A stretch of 64,000 nt of DNA from a virus. A program made the translations under genes and the position numbers. The notes below the pieces were generated by a model. It saw nothing but the letters and a program-made list of their open reading frames with translations, made no database searches and was not told the DNA's origin. The DNA is taken from positions 62,001-126,000 of the IMG/VR virus record IMGVR_UViG_3300050821_009835; one strand, written 5' to 3'. This document shows positions 43,401 to 51,870 of the stretch, one piece after another; the first letter of the stretch is position 1; each line of letters starts with the position of its first letter.

Positions 43401-44333
43401 TGAATTACCCGGCACAGCACAACCAAAGGGGTTGGTGGATAGGGAGAATGGCCCAGAATTACGCTGAAAGACAACTGCAACAGGCATGGCGTAGCTATAA
43501 CCATCCATAGTTCCTAATGCATTATTGACGTTGCCATCACCTGCACGCCAAAGTCCCGTGTCGCCGTTAATTGCAGCCACATTGGGAGTAGAACCACCCA
43601 TATTAGCATAGGTGTAAATAGAGATTGGTTGAGAATTACTTGTCTGTGGGAAAACTGACAACGGAACATTATAAACAGATGTATCAACCGTATCTGCGTC
43701 CAACCCGAACTGATATGTAGAAAAATTGTAAGCCAGAGAAACAGGCTGAACATTCAAGCGCCATTGAATTTGCGCTCTTTCTGTTGTGAAAATACCTTGA
43801 AATGGATCCAGCGTATCGTCTGGGAGCGACTCAGCTTGACTAGGGTCAGGTGAGACATTCCCGTAAGGAAAGAAGTAGTTTTGCCCTGTGATAGGATCCG
43901 TGTAATAGCCTTGCCCTGTTTCAGGGTCTAACGCTTGATACCAAAGTTCCAAAAATACAACATAGATACTGGCAGGTTCAGCCAATGTACCGGCAGTCCA
44001 ATATTGTGGAGCGGGTAAAATCACACGATTCGTAGTTGGGTCAGCCGACTGAAACCCGGTAATGGTGACAACTTCATTATTGAAAAGAACGTCAAACGAT
44101 GGGATCAAGAATATACTGCTCGAGAATGGCTGAAATTGCATCGGGGAGTAGAGGATCGCCCCAGAAGTTGTTTGATCTGCCAGAAGACGCGTGCGTTTAG
44201 AATCCGCAAGGTCTTGCATAAGATTTAAATCAGCATCAGAAATCTCATTATCATGGAGGGCAACCACTGTTATAAGTGATTTGCCGGTTGGGTCCAATGT
44301 TCGTGAAACGTTAGATGGATAAAGGATTTGCAT
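40488..44333 (-). CDS. Tail fibre/spike with C-terminal beta-helix
   Basis: I start at ATG 44333 (MQILYPSNVSRTLDP) behind CCGGAG; the longer frame crosses the divergent gene at 44390. Of 1281 aa, the N-terminal 600 residues are virion-attachment-like (a helical start with ISDADLNLMQDLADSKR, then beta domains). From about residue 1000 the sequence YVNNANGNDSNNGLTEAAAL, followed by turn-rich strands (FNNLQFQGFTNPAVYG, FVNCTWQNN), is typical of a right-handed parallel beta-helix of tailspikes. Those spikes bind or degrade host polysaccharide; no catalytic residues could be assigned. Confidence 0.7.
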   Translation of the reverse strand: MQILYPSNVSRTLDPTGKSLITVVALHDNEISDADLNLMQDLADSKRTRLLADQTTSGAILYSPMQFQPFSSSIFLIPSFDVLFNNEVVTITGFQSADPTTNRVILPAPQYWTAGTLAEPASIYVVFLELWYQALDPETGQGYYTDPITGQNYFFPYGNVSPDPSQAESLPDDTLDPFQGIFTTERAQIQWRLNVQPVSLAYNFSTYQFGLDADTVDTSVYNVPLSVFPQTSNSQPISIYTYANMGGSTPNVAAINGDTGLWRAGDGNVNNALGTMDGYSYAMPVAVVFQRNSGPFSLSTNPFGCAVPGNSSSGLLAYGVSGRFDGKLADQIFPDDCVDTRSTVNVEGWDLRKIMAEGFTDIITGASRYAISRGVAPGNSPQALGSTLSYTMAVSPTAVTNADTVGQFDGFSNGFSTDQRTFMTTQAFPISSKSTGTGNPSGPWILGDSFTITLPATSNATITDVAVTALTNGINGTFIPVNLLQGQLGFSGLSSKAVTVSFVKSLTGTPFDPASNPLYVTLSVQYPASSGIDLRVVPFAVNGGELIDAVAGETLPVYGISAYEIQNPQPILPPLPGSAAAAAGIVCSNFLAINPEYSNVVFGTRIWLQIPGSQATLFTVGGSTIATFVIPRDTISDQVGGWYCTQCWDLTTGTFYNITNLTISATGPDELVVSISPISGINITTSTIVFSFIGENTCQLAYNAPVKGALTIEETVLVGNVTGIAGFPMDNRVSVASIAYDPINTNTNTVVLASNNAILRGISGNETVAFIWVLDSPVTGFTALQCSSASFNDGVVTVVCPASVNLLTQQFFFVASLLPAFDPNSTLIVESQYVPYQGEGVANRNYEILYNENDALITTNGTGAAPVVGLEDVYPYNRELPIITTLPSQISWNDGDLQNIPLETIFDDNFSTMRAANVEDTFLAPLHSNDFIVPVNHDIRKEIQFLTAGKRGWATAIPHFGFAIQPPTPKTVLGQNLQTTSAPIIIYVNNANGNDSNNGLTEAAALQTIGAAMALFPPVLRDPCSIQLIYTGIPYAITPNNSSFLTQIPLGDGTIVQTNWYALANIAFTVQGSGRFVISTAPNSVQPVVIDASAFTGFGNGPTSAFFVDSTRVIFNNLQFQGFTNPAVYGINSDIEFVNCTWQNNVQAGGFEQGCGIILTACSISLGDSATGFIVTGSELTVSNPELIVTSGASSPGTFFVAERQSNMTLQTHGTANENGVSNSIVIAEAEISSSIVCNSDWQSNGSAVVQVNSALQRTVLTNPFLGGITTDDSSSIVTGV

Positions 44334-44389
44334 TACAATGTAAACTCCGGAAGCGATTTTTCTTTCACTAAGTAGGGAGAAGTCATTCG

Positions 44390-45049
44390 ATGTCCACAAT
44401 TCCTATTCCACAACCCGTGCCTTCCAGTTCCTACGATTATATTCACCAAGATATCGTAGCAACAGCTCTTATTCTTCCCACAGAGAATGACAGTTTCTAT
44501 AATCCAGTAGCAAATCTACACACAGGGTTTGCTTTTGATGGGAGGCTCTATAGAGCAGGAGTTCCTATTGCTTCAGGAAGCCCACCTACATACACTCATG
44601 CAACATGGTGGACTGAGTACACTTCTCTTCCAAACCCTTATCGGGGAGATCAAGCCAATTTCCCGGCAACCGGGTTACTCCTGCTATCACCCGTTTCCCT
44701 TACGATTCTCGATCAGAGCAACCAGGCACTCCCAATGTGGATGCAATTTCTACTATGCGATTCCTTTATGTTTGCTAATGATTTTTCCACTGGGAACTCA
44801 AATTACCCCAATCCTTTATTGAATGGATGGAACCCAAGCGGTGTAACTTACGCTGACGGAATAGTTTCTGTTATCTATACTCCTGACATTGGAGCGTATT
44901 CCGTGGATGCTGAGGCTGCGGGGTCGCCACCATCTTTAGTTGGACCATTCACGATACAACCTGGTGCCGTTGGAAGCGGCCCCAATATGGTTCTTTCCAT
45001 TGATTTTTCTCACGACTGGGCATACTTGGATGTCCCTGTTGCCAGTTAA
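44390..45049 (+). CDS. Hypothetical beta-rich protein, 219 aa
   Basis: The only plus-strand gene in this block, with GTAGGGAG before the ATG. The protein MSTIPIPQPVPSSSYD... is Pro/Ser/Tyr-rich, beta-stranded and lacks a signal peptide. It is divergent to the fibre gene and is followed by a terminator. Composition is like that of fibre tips or decoration proteins. Not recognised. Confidence 0.55.
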   Translation: MSTIPIPQPVPSSSYDYIHQDIVATALILPTENDSFYNPVANLHTGFAFDGRLYRAGVPIASGSPPTYTHATWWTEYTSLPNPYRGDQANFPATGLLLLSPVSLTILDQSNQALPMWMQFLLCDSFMFANDFSTGNSNYPNPLLNGWNPSGVTYADGIVSVIYTPDIGAYSVDAEAAGSPPSLVGPFTIQPGAVGSGPNMVLSIDFSHDWAYLDVPVAS

Positions 45050-45051
45050 TC

Positions 45052-45075
45052 CGGTAACTTTTACCGTATTCTTTT
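45052..45075 (+). terminator. Rho-independent terminator
   Basis: CGGTAA-CTT-TTACCG (45052-45066) is a perfect six-base stem with a three-base loop, followed by a T-rich stretch TATTCTTTT. It lies just after the plus-strand gene and before the convergent minus gene. Confidence 0.6.
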
Positions 45076-45118
45076 CGCTGTTTTGTTGAGATTTCTGACC
45101 TAATCGACGCGCATTTAG

Positions 45119-45143
45119 CGGCGAATAGAAACTCTATTCGCCG
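45119..45143. terminator. Eleven-base perfect hairpin at the convergence point
   Basis: CGGCGAATAGA, loop AAC, TCTATTCGCCG. It overlaps the stop codon of the minus-strand gene. There is no T-run on either side, so it may block read-through only partly. Confidence 0.45.
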
Positions 45144-45499
45144 TAATCATCAGTAAAACCTTCTGGGATTGGAGGCATAGGAATCGTTTGATCCTTCATT
45201 GAATGAGTACAATCTCCCTGATAAGCAATCATACCATTGGTCACAATGTAATGACAGGTGAACGGGATTGTGTGGCCAGCAGCATCACGTTCCCACTCTC
45301 CAGTCCAAACCCCATCTTTCCATTGACGTTTAAAACCAGACTGGCGAAAACTAGGAGTAAATGTGGGATTTTCTAGGTCTCCATTGAACTTCCAACTATC
45401 AGGGAGAGGATGCATTTCTCCACAGGCAGGACACCAATGAAAATAACCTTCTGAACAACAGCCTGCTGCGCGTCGAAGTTTGCTACTGACCTGCCCCAC
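45134..45499 (-). CDS. Small zinc-binding phage protein (DUF6527-like)
   Basis: The 121-aa protein starts at GTG 45499 overlapping the upstream stop (TAGTG). Pattern: HWCPACGEMHPL, SWKFNGDLENPTFTPSF, FTCHYIVTNGMIAYQGDCTHSMKDQT. Phage proteins with this C-P-x-C-G ... N-G-D ... P-T-F-x-P-S ... D-C-x-H order are common and often listed as DUF6527 or misleadingly as ammonia monooxygenase. They probably bind a metal. It ends the minus-strand effector block. Confidence 0.6.
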   Translation of the reverse strand: MGQVSSKLRRAAGCCSEGYFHWCPACGEMHPLPDSWKFNGDLENPTFTPSFRQSGFKRQWKDGVWTGEWERDAAGHTIPFTCHYIVTNGMIAYQGDCTHSMKDQTIPMPPIPEGFTDDYGE

Positions 45500-45915
45500 T
45501 AGCGACCCCCGTTTCCCACAACACGTTTTACAGCCATCTTTCCATGACGAGCTAGAGCGGTGTTTAAAGCCGGGGTCTCTCCTTTATTAAATCCTCCAGC
45601 TCCATCCCCAAGAGTACGACCTGAGGATGGCTGATATATAGAAGGCCCGCGTAAGCCACTGCCACCACCTGCGGAACCAAACTCAAATTCTTCGCTTGCA
45701 CCTGAAATTTCTCCCAGCGGGCCTACTGAGCCATACTGAAATTTCGGGGTGTCGGCACGTTTGATGCGGGTAGCCCCGACGCCCCCAGATGTCTCCAGCC
45801 CAACCTCGAGAGCAGCTTCCACTTCATCTGCAGTGGCAATTTCCTCTGCTTGGATGGCAACTGTATCCGCCCAATTGATTGCTTTACGGCCTGCGAGAGA
45901 AGAATGTTTGCGCAT
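45499..45915 (-). CDS. Hypothetical glycine-rich protein, 138 aa
   Basis: Starts MRKHSSLAGRKAIN eight bases after the polyvalent gene stop. A helical N-terminal 50 residues (TVAIQAEEIATADEVEAAL) is followed by a low-complexity Gly/Ser-rich half (FEFGSAGGGSGLRGPS, TLGDGAGGFNKG) and a basic end. The order resembles phage head or connector decoration proteins, but that is only a guess. Confidence 0.5.
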   Translation of the reverse strand: MRKHSSLAGRKAINWADTVAIQAEEIATADEVEAALEVGLETSGGVGATRIKRADTPKFQYGSVGPLGEISGASEEFEFGSAGGGSGLRGPSIYQPSSGRTLGDGAGGFNKGETPALNTALARHGKMAVKRVVGNGGR

Positions 45916-45923
45916 ACTAGAGG

Positions 45924-48900
45924 TTAGAAATTAAGGAGATCAGCCTGCTTCAGTGCTTTCAGAATCGCATCAGCATTCGGCGGTAGAGTAACAATTAAAG
46001 TGCCTTCGTCGTTTCCAGTCATATAGACTTTTCCATCTTTCTCTCTAAGGCGTGGGTCAAAGATGTGATAATCGTCAGCAGCATCTATCCCTTTACCTGT
46101 GCTCGGGAAGAACACATACTTGAATGTATCTACAGTAATGAAAGCCCAAGGGGATAAAGTGTCTTTCTGCCCAGTAGAGGGAATACTAATCGTTGCAACC
46201 TGCTTGGCCAAGCTGACCGGGAGATAAACTCTACCCGACTTAGACATGAAATAGAGAAACTCCTGGTCCGGATGCTCTTTCAAATAAGTACCCACCTGCT
46301 GAGCCTCTTGTTCTGCTCCCTTGCTATACCGTTTTTGAGCTTTTTCTTTTCCCACAGCAGGTAGTATCTCCATACCCGCCTGTTCAATTTCAGACAATGG
46401 CACAACTATACCGCCCGAGCTTTGATATTGGAGAGTATAGCTACCTGCAGGAAGTGTCACTACTTGAGCAGAGTAAGTTCGGCGAGTGATGCTAGACCCT
46501 GTTTGTAGAAGAACTGGAACAGGCTGAGTAATCTTTATCTTGGTGCGAGGAAGAGCGGCGTCTGGCACCTGATTTAATCTTTTTCCAATTTCATCTGTGT
46601 ATGAGACAAACGTGCTCTTCTCTTTCGAGATAGTTGGTAGAGGGAGTCCCGCATATTGTTCAGCCGTTATCTGTTCAATGTTTGGAGACCACATTAAACC
46701 GGAACCAGCCTTGTATTTGTATGGTTTCAGATCTACCCCCAATGCAGAAGCCTGTTTTTCAAATTCAGCCATCCAAGAAGGATTAGGTAACCCATAGAGT
46801 TGTAAACCCGCTAGCATACTAGATCTACGGATTTGTTGCTCATCCACAGCTGCTTTGTAGAACGAGAATGAAGCTGTTTTTCCGACCTCCTTGAACAGTT
46901 TCGGGTCCCAGAACACTTTGTGCTGATCTTTGTATTTTCCAGTGTTCACGCATTCCGTCTTACCTGGGCCTTCCGTATGGGATACAACTGTTTCTGCAAC
47001 GGGAGTACCATCAAAAGTAAAAACGAGCTTCTCCCCTGGCAAGCAGACGATGGGATGACGGAACGCCCAGAATTCTAGATTACCTTCAGGCGGTTCTTCC
47101 CAAAAATGTTCACGAGACGCCTTGGGAACTTCGATCTTGAAAGAGCGTTTCGTCATCCGCCCTGCCTTTTTAGAAGACTCCTTCGCGAGTTCCGCAGGAT
47201 CTAGATCCAACTTAAAAATCTCCACATGATCCGGCGTGAAGACTACACCCGGGATCTTCTTCCAGCTGTAACCGCCCCCGGTTTCATAGACGTTATGCGG
47301 AATGTCCACAGCATAAACTTCTTTACCGAACTCATTGTCCATGTAGACTATGACATAAGCATGATCATCACCCGGTTGTCCGCCTTCGGTCACGCTGCAC
47401 TCAATCGGGACCCGATCATAGACGACCCCGGTTATGGCCTGAGCGATCTCGTCACAGATTCCACCTGTTCCGTTCTCAGGATCCTCACCTGCTTCATTCT
47501 GGTCCCAAGCATCATAGATCTTCTGCGCTTCCGCTGCCATCTCCAGTGTAGCTTCTTGCAAGTAGTGAAGAAGCACAGTCCGGTTACGGGTGGCGGTATG
47601 CTCAAGGCATCCTCCGGACAGGCAAGCGACGCAGACCTTCGCAGCGATCCGAGAAGATGCGGCAGTCTTATGAGACAGAAACTTCTGCCACTCCACGCCA
47701 AATTCCTGAAGTGGGAGATTATCCGGCAGCTCTGTTAGCCAAAGATACAGAGCAACCGGGTCGACGTCCTTGGGCTTGATCACGTCATAGTGGTTGTCCA
47801 TGACACGAATGAGGCCGTTCTTGAGAGAAAGTCCGACGACGTTACCGAAAGTCACGCGCTGAAGTTCTCTATCAATGTCCGCGTTTGCAGTTTTGGAAGC
47901 ACTAAATTTTACAAATGCCTTATCCTGAATCTGCCTACCGTAAGCAATATCGTCCAGTATAGCACCGTCGTAACCTTGTTTCTGGAGTACCCGAACCAAC
48001 TGACTCACTTCCGTGCCGTGAAGATTGCTATCGAAAATCGAGGCAGGCGTATTCATCTCATTGTTAATGCCCAATTTAGAAGCTTCCGCTACGATGACAT
48101 CCCAAGGTGCAGGATTACTAATGGATATTTCTCCCTCGTTTAATTGCCCGCCCGTTCCGAAACGATCATTGTACATCTCAACATAGGACTCTGCCATTTC
48201 CTTGTTAGGAGTCCAATAAGTCACGGCCCCGCCTGGTTTGCTGTTGCCTCCGTTATACATCTTTGAAGCAATTTTGGACGCCAAGGTTAAGCTGTAATCC
48301 TTCTGCCCATGCGTTGCGCTGGGTGTCTCTTCAACTGGATGAGTCTTTTTCAAATCCTCCCAAATCTTTCCAGATTCTCCAATGCGATAGTTGGCTGGAC
48401 TCTCTACTTTCTTGACACCGTGTTCTTTGAGAAAGTCAAACCCCATCCTATAGAGGTAGGAGCCATATCCCTGCCGACGAAAATCGTATTCAACCCAAAC
48501 ATTATGGACAGCTGCGACAGTCCCTGGAGAATACACAATAAATTGAATCTTGCCAATGTAGACGCCCTGGAGATTTTTAGCCTCGAATGTATGGATTATT
48601 GCCCCAGACTTGACTCCAGCCTCTTTCTCAGTATGCTCAATCTGAATTTCTGAAGGATTTGCCGGCGCGGTTGCAGTTTTTCTGGTTCCAATGTATGCTT
48701 GGATGGTTTTATCACCGCGCATCTTAGCCGCATCCCGACGATGATAGCCGTCAACGACGTATTTATTGCTGCCAATAACGATTGGGGGTAGCGCGGTCTT
48801 GCGTTGCGAGTATCCCCAAGCCACTGGAGGATGTTTACCCTGCCCCCAATGGATGCTGGGATCATTAATATCTATGGTCTGAAGAACGTACTCATCTGCT

Positions 48901-51374
48901 TCAGCTATCCATTCTGGATCTTCAAATGGTTTTCGTTCCCACCCCTTTTTATGGAGAGAGTTAACATACTCGAGCATTCCATCGGGGGTTAATAAACTTG
49001 GATATCGTTCATCGTTCTCCTTAGCTCGTTTGTTTTCTTTGCGCCCCCAAATTTCGATCGGCAGATTCCTTCCGATTATCAAAGCCGCTATAGCACGATG
49101 TTGTCCATTCAAAATAACCAAACGACCATCCTTTAACCGAGAAACAGGCACAGGCGGAGGGATGCTTCCCGCTTTCCACATATCCGCGTATTCTTGAGCT
49201 TTTTGTTTACTTCCCTCTGGGTTGTTTAATTCTTCTTGCGTATAAAGTTGACTTGGGTCCATTGAAGTCGTTTCTAGAAGTGTCAAACGACCGGCCTCAA
49301 ACTCCAACAAATCGTTGAAAGATTCATCTGTCGGCTCCATGTATTTTAAAGAATCATGACCCGAATGGAAAGCTGCTTGTTTATGACTTCCAAACGGAAC
49401 CCCATTACGCGCTCCATTGGCTCGAGAGAGCACGAGAGAGCCGCAGGAGAAGGAGATACCCTGCGCCCAATCTGACCCCTCGTACTTGTGAGCAACCTCT
49501 GGCTTCACGTAAGCGATAGTTACATGGGGTTTATAGGGAAAATCATCTTTACGATTTCCTATAGCAGAATCGACCAATTCATGGAGGACATGTAAATCTG
49601 CAGCATGAGCTTCGGCAACAATAGGAACTCCTCCGGCTTCAGATGCTGTAAAAGCATGCATTTTACCCAATACGACAGAAAAATTGTGCTGCTCACCTAC
49701 AGCCCAGGCCAGTTTTTCTAGATTCTCTTCCACACCAAACTTTACCGTAATGTGAGGATCATCTTCAATCCCCTTCACATCTAGATCCTCGGCAGGTATA
49801 CGGCGGGCTACAGCGAAGACATCGTCTCGTGCTGGACCAGATAATCCGATAATCACAAGAGGCTTCTTATCCTTGCCCAAATACTTAGCCATTCTGAGGT
49901 CGTAGCCCATCCTGCTGTTGCTGAAAGCAATTCTGACATCAGGGTATTTTTCGCGCAGACGCTCAAGAACTGGACGTATCTTAGTCTCCCCTTCAGAAGA
50001 GAAGGTGGAGATTTTCAATTCATGACGACCAGAATCTTGTACAAACTTTACAGCAGCTTCGAGTAACTGGCGAGCATACCCTCGTCCTTCATAACCTTTA
50101 CGAGTCGTGATATGCATTAACCAAAACTGATCTGGATTGTTTGGGTTAGGGTAGAGTTCACAATCTGCTACAATCTTGCCATCGTCAAGGATATCAAAAT
50201 GGGGTTCCTGACGAAGATCAGAATGACGAAGATACATTGTCTCTTCCATCAAACGGTTGTCTTCTTGCTGGAATTTGCGAATCTGTTCACCCTTCATGAA
50301 AACAGGTGGAGAGGCTGCGGTTTTAGCTGCGGTTACAGTCTTTAATTTATCGGGAGGATTTTGCCAAGCACCCCCATTTTCTTTCCACCCGATAATCGAG
50401 ACTGTAGTACCCTCTATTAAACGAATTTCTGCTTCTTCAGGGGCAGCTAGATTGCAATAAGCTGTTGCCAACCAGTCAACCTGACCTGGGACAACTGTTC
50501 CTTTAAAAACTAAAGCTGCACCCCCCATAGCATTGTAAGGCTGGGCTGCATTTTCTTCCCAAGACCAAAACTTACCGAAATTATCTGGATTTATCTGATT
50601 TATGGAAGCAGAAATAGCTCGATAAACGGGTAACCGATTTGTCCTGGCGAGCTCCTTAAGATGCTCTTCAACAGGGGCATAGGAAAGTTCTAGAAACTGC
50701 TCTGCTGCAACCTCGAGTTGCTCTTCGGGTAAGTTTTGATTGATATTATTTTCCCGAAGATACTGATGAAATTCTCCAGAAGGAATTGTATCCCAAAAAC
50801 CGCCGTAATTTAAGACTTGATCAAAGCTGGGAACACCCGAGGCTGCTTTAGATTCAATCCCAAACTCCTCGGGCATCATCAATTCAAGAGGGATAAATGA
50901 TTGAGTCCCTTTCTGCTTCTCAGGCTGATTGACATATCCGTTAGTCTCTTCTACGAAAGTTTCGTCTCGTCCGGGAGTCTGTTTGTGGGTTGCGGTCTTC
51001 CTAGATTCCCGAATAGGACTTCCCATTTCCGTTTGATAGATGTTAATCCGTTTTATCAATTCTTTAGGAATTTTCTTACCGGGGTAAACCCAAGTTACAT
51101 TATCCTCTAAAAGGACTATTCCCTCCTCCAACTTAGAAGGGTCTACAACAACGATAGCAATTTCATCAACCTCAGCATATCTGGATCCCCAATGAGCAGC
51201 ATAATCTAAATCCTCAGCGAAGTAGATCCCTCCGTTTGGGACATAAAGACCGTCGCGCTTGATTTTTTCCACATTTTCCACCGGGGTGCCATGGAAAATT
51301 TCTGGGGGGAAATACTTAGCGACGACGCCTTTTGGCGCGACACTTAGCCCCGGCTTTTGCAACAAAGGATTCAT
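45924..51374 (-). CDS. Giant multi-enzyme polyvalent protein
   Basis: The 1816-aa protein (start ATG 51374, MNPLLQKPGLS) reads as a string of enzymatic modules. In order: ADP-ribosyltransferase-like (FHGTPVENV ... GGIYFAEDLDYAAHW, 27-60); a second ART-like (VYRAIS ... PEEAEIRL, 250-320); GNAT (GYEGRGYARQLL, about 430); 2H phosphoesterase-like with HITV (541) and HVTI (617); two ParB-like segments (VILNGQHRAIAAL about 755; VVDGYHRRDAAK about 875); a second GNAT (DFRRQGYGSYLY, about 965); a third ART-like (AVTYWTPNKEMAESY ... GYDGAILDD, 1050-1142); a Cys-His-Asp hydrolase-like region (GICDEIAQ C1307, DDHAYV H1338, YAVDIP D1357); then unassigned C-terminal domains. K-T-A tripeptides occur near module borders at 126, 351, 859, 899, 1161, 1236 and 1499. 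Phage polyvalent proteins of this kind are thought to enter the host with DNA. The start overlaps the JAB gene by 59 bases. Confidence 0.8.
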   Translation of the reverse strand: MNPLLQKPGLSVAPKGVVAKYFPPEIFHGTPVENVEKIKRDGLYVPNGGIYFAEDLDYAAHWGSRYAEVDEIAIVVVDPSKLEEGIVLLEDNVTWVYPGKKIPKELIKRINIYQTEMGSPIRESRKTATHKQTPGRDETFVEETNGYVNQPEKQKGTQSFIPLELMMPEEFGIESKAASGVPSFDQVLNYGGFWDTIPSGEFHQYLRENNINQNLPEEQLEVAAEQFLELSYAPVEEHLKELARTNRLPVYRAISASINQINPDNFGKFWSWEENAAQPYNAMGGAALVFKGTVVPGQVDWLATAYCNLAAPEEAEIRLIEGTTVSIIGWKENGGAWQNPPDKLKTVTAAKTAASPPVFMKGEQIRKFQQEDNRLMEETMYLRHSDLRQEPHFDILDDGKIVADCELYPNPNNPDQFWLMHITTRKGYEGRGYARQLLEAAVKFVQDSGRHELKISTFSSEGETKIRPVLERLREKYPDVRIAFSNSRMGYDLRMAKYLGKDKKPLVIIGLSGPARDDVFAVARRIPAEDLDVKGIEDDPHITVKFGVEENLEKLAWAVGEQHNFSVVLGKMHAFTASEAGGVPIVAEAHAADLHVLHELVDSAIGNRKDDFPYKPHVTIAYVKPEVAHKYEGSDWAQGISFSCGSLVLSRANGARNGVPFGSHKQAAFHSGHDSLKYMEPTDESFNDLLEFEAGRLTLLETTSMDPSQLYTQEELNNPEGSKQKAQEYADMWKAGSIPPPVPVSRLKDGRLVILNGQHRAIAALIIGRNLPIEIWGRKENKRAKENDERYPSLLTPDGMLEYVNSLHKKGWERKPFEDPEWIAEADEYVLQTIDINDPSIHWGQGKHPPVAWGYSQRKTALPPIVIGSNKYVVDGYHRRDAAKMRGDKTIQAYIGTRKTATAPANPSEIQIEHTEKEAGVKSGAIIHTFEAKNLQGVYIGKIQFIVYSPGTVAAVHNVWVEYDFRRQGYGSYLYRMGFDFLKEHGVKKVESPANYRIGESGKIWEDLKKTHPVEETPSATHGQKDYSLTLASKIASKMYNGGNSKPGGAVTYWTPNKEMAESYVEMYNDRFGTGGQLNEGEISISNPAPWDVIVAEASKLGINNEMNTPASIFDSNLHGTEVSQLVRVLQKQGYDGAILDDIAYGRQIQDKAFVKFSASKTANADIDRELQRVTFGNVVGLSLKNGLIRVMDNHYDVIKPKDVDPVALYLWLTELPDNLPLQEFGVEWQKFLSHKTAASSRIAAKVCVACLSGGCLEHTATRNRTVLLHYLQEATLEMAAEAQKIYDAWDQNEAGEDPENGTGGICDEIAQAITGVVYDRVPIECSVTEGGQPGDDHAYVIVYMDNEFGKEVYAVDIPHNVYETGGGYSWKKIPGVVFTPDHVEIFKLDLDPAELAKESSKKAGRMTKRSFKIEVPKASREHFWEEPPEGNLEFWAFRHPIVCLPGEKLVFTFDGTPVAETVVSHTEGPGKTECVNTGKYKDQHKVFWDPKLFKEVGKTASFSFYKAAVDEQQIRRSSMLAGLQLYGLPNPSWMAEFEKQASALGVDLKPYKYKAGSGLMWSPNIEQITAEQYAGLPLPTISKEKSTFVSYTDEIGKRLNQVPDAALPRTKIKITQPVPVLLQTGSSITRRTYSAQVVTLPAGSYTLQYQSSGGIVVPLSEIEQAGMEILPAVGKEKAQKRYSKGAEQEAQQVGTYLKEHPDQEFLYFMSKSGRVYLPVSLAKQVATISIPSTGQKDTLSPWAFITVDTFKYVFFPSTGKGIDAADDYHIFDPRLREKDGKVYMTGNDEGTLIVTLPPNADAILKALKQADLLNF

Positions 51375-51861
51375 AGTTCTTCTTTCGTTCAACTGCTAAT
51401 GGACGAAGGCACGGCCAATAGCTCACAACCGTCTTCCGCCTACTACCATCTTTTGGAATTTGAATAGCACAAACAGCCAAAATCGATTCTTGCGTGTTCA
51501 AACTGTCCCGGATATCGTGTTCGCTTAAAACCGCGTCGTCGCAATCGGGGTGAGTATGAATCGTCCCCAAGAACTCGAGTTTGATTCTTCGACCAGATAC
51601 AGAGTCATAGATCTCCGTGTCCTTGGCATCATCCTCATGCCGATCTAGTTCTAGGTCTTCATCAATGCAGACTACTTTACGAGTGTTGGTTTCCTTTTTA
51701 TTGATGTCGCATTTAATGAAGGCACAAATGTACACTGTGTCTCCACGGACATAACCCCATAAAGCCGAAATGGTTTCTTTGGGGGCATAACGCAACGCTC
51801 GCCGACGAAAGCGCCCTTCTTCCCTGCCGTCAACAACGACTTTCAAGAAAGGTGCGATCAT
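51316..51861 (-). CDS. JAB/MPN-type metalloprotease
   Basis: The 181-aa protein contains FLGTIHTHPDCDDAVLSEHD, a JAMM-like zinc motif with H-x-H-P, then Ser and the terminal Asp; the spacing is one residue longer than the canonical pattern. An N-terminal Glu in APKETISALWG (about 30) can supply the catalytic acid. JAB proteases remove ubiquitin-like tags or act in phage tail assembly. The C terminus is very basic (AKCRAKRRRR) and its last 59 bases overlap the polyvalent gene. Lying between the alarmone-synthetase-like gene and the polyvalent gene, it may process or accompany the injected effectors. Confidence 0.75.
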   Translation of the reverse strand: MIAPFLKVVVDGREEGRFRRRALRYAPKETISALWGYVRGDTVYICAFIKCDINKKETNTRKVVCIDEDLELDRHEDDAKDTEIYDSVSGRRIKLEFLGTIHTHPDCDDAVLSEHDIRDSLNTQESILAVCAIQIPKDGSRRKTVVSYWPCLRPLAVERKKNYESFVAKAGAKCRAKRRRR

Positions 51862-51870
51862 CTTAGTTCC

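Noticed and set aside
45134-45499. Ammonia monooxygenase
   Set aside because: Proteins with this pattern are sometimes labelled so in databases, but a 121-aa soluble protein with a zinc-type cysteine pair has nothing in common with that membrane enzyme.
47226-47738. 170-aa plus-strand frame inside the polyvalent gene
   Set aside because: Antisense to the Cys-His-Asp module, without ribosome site or recognisable motif.
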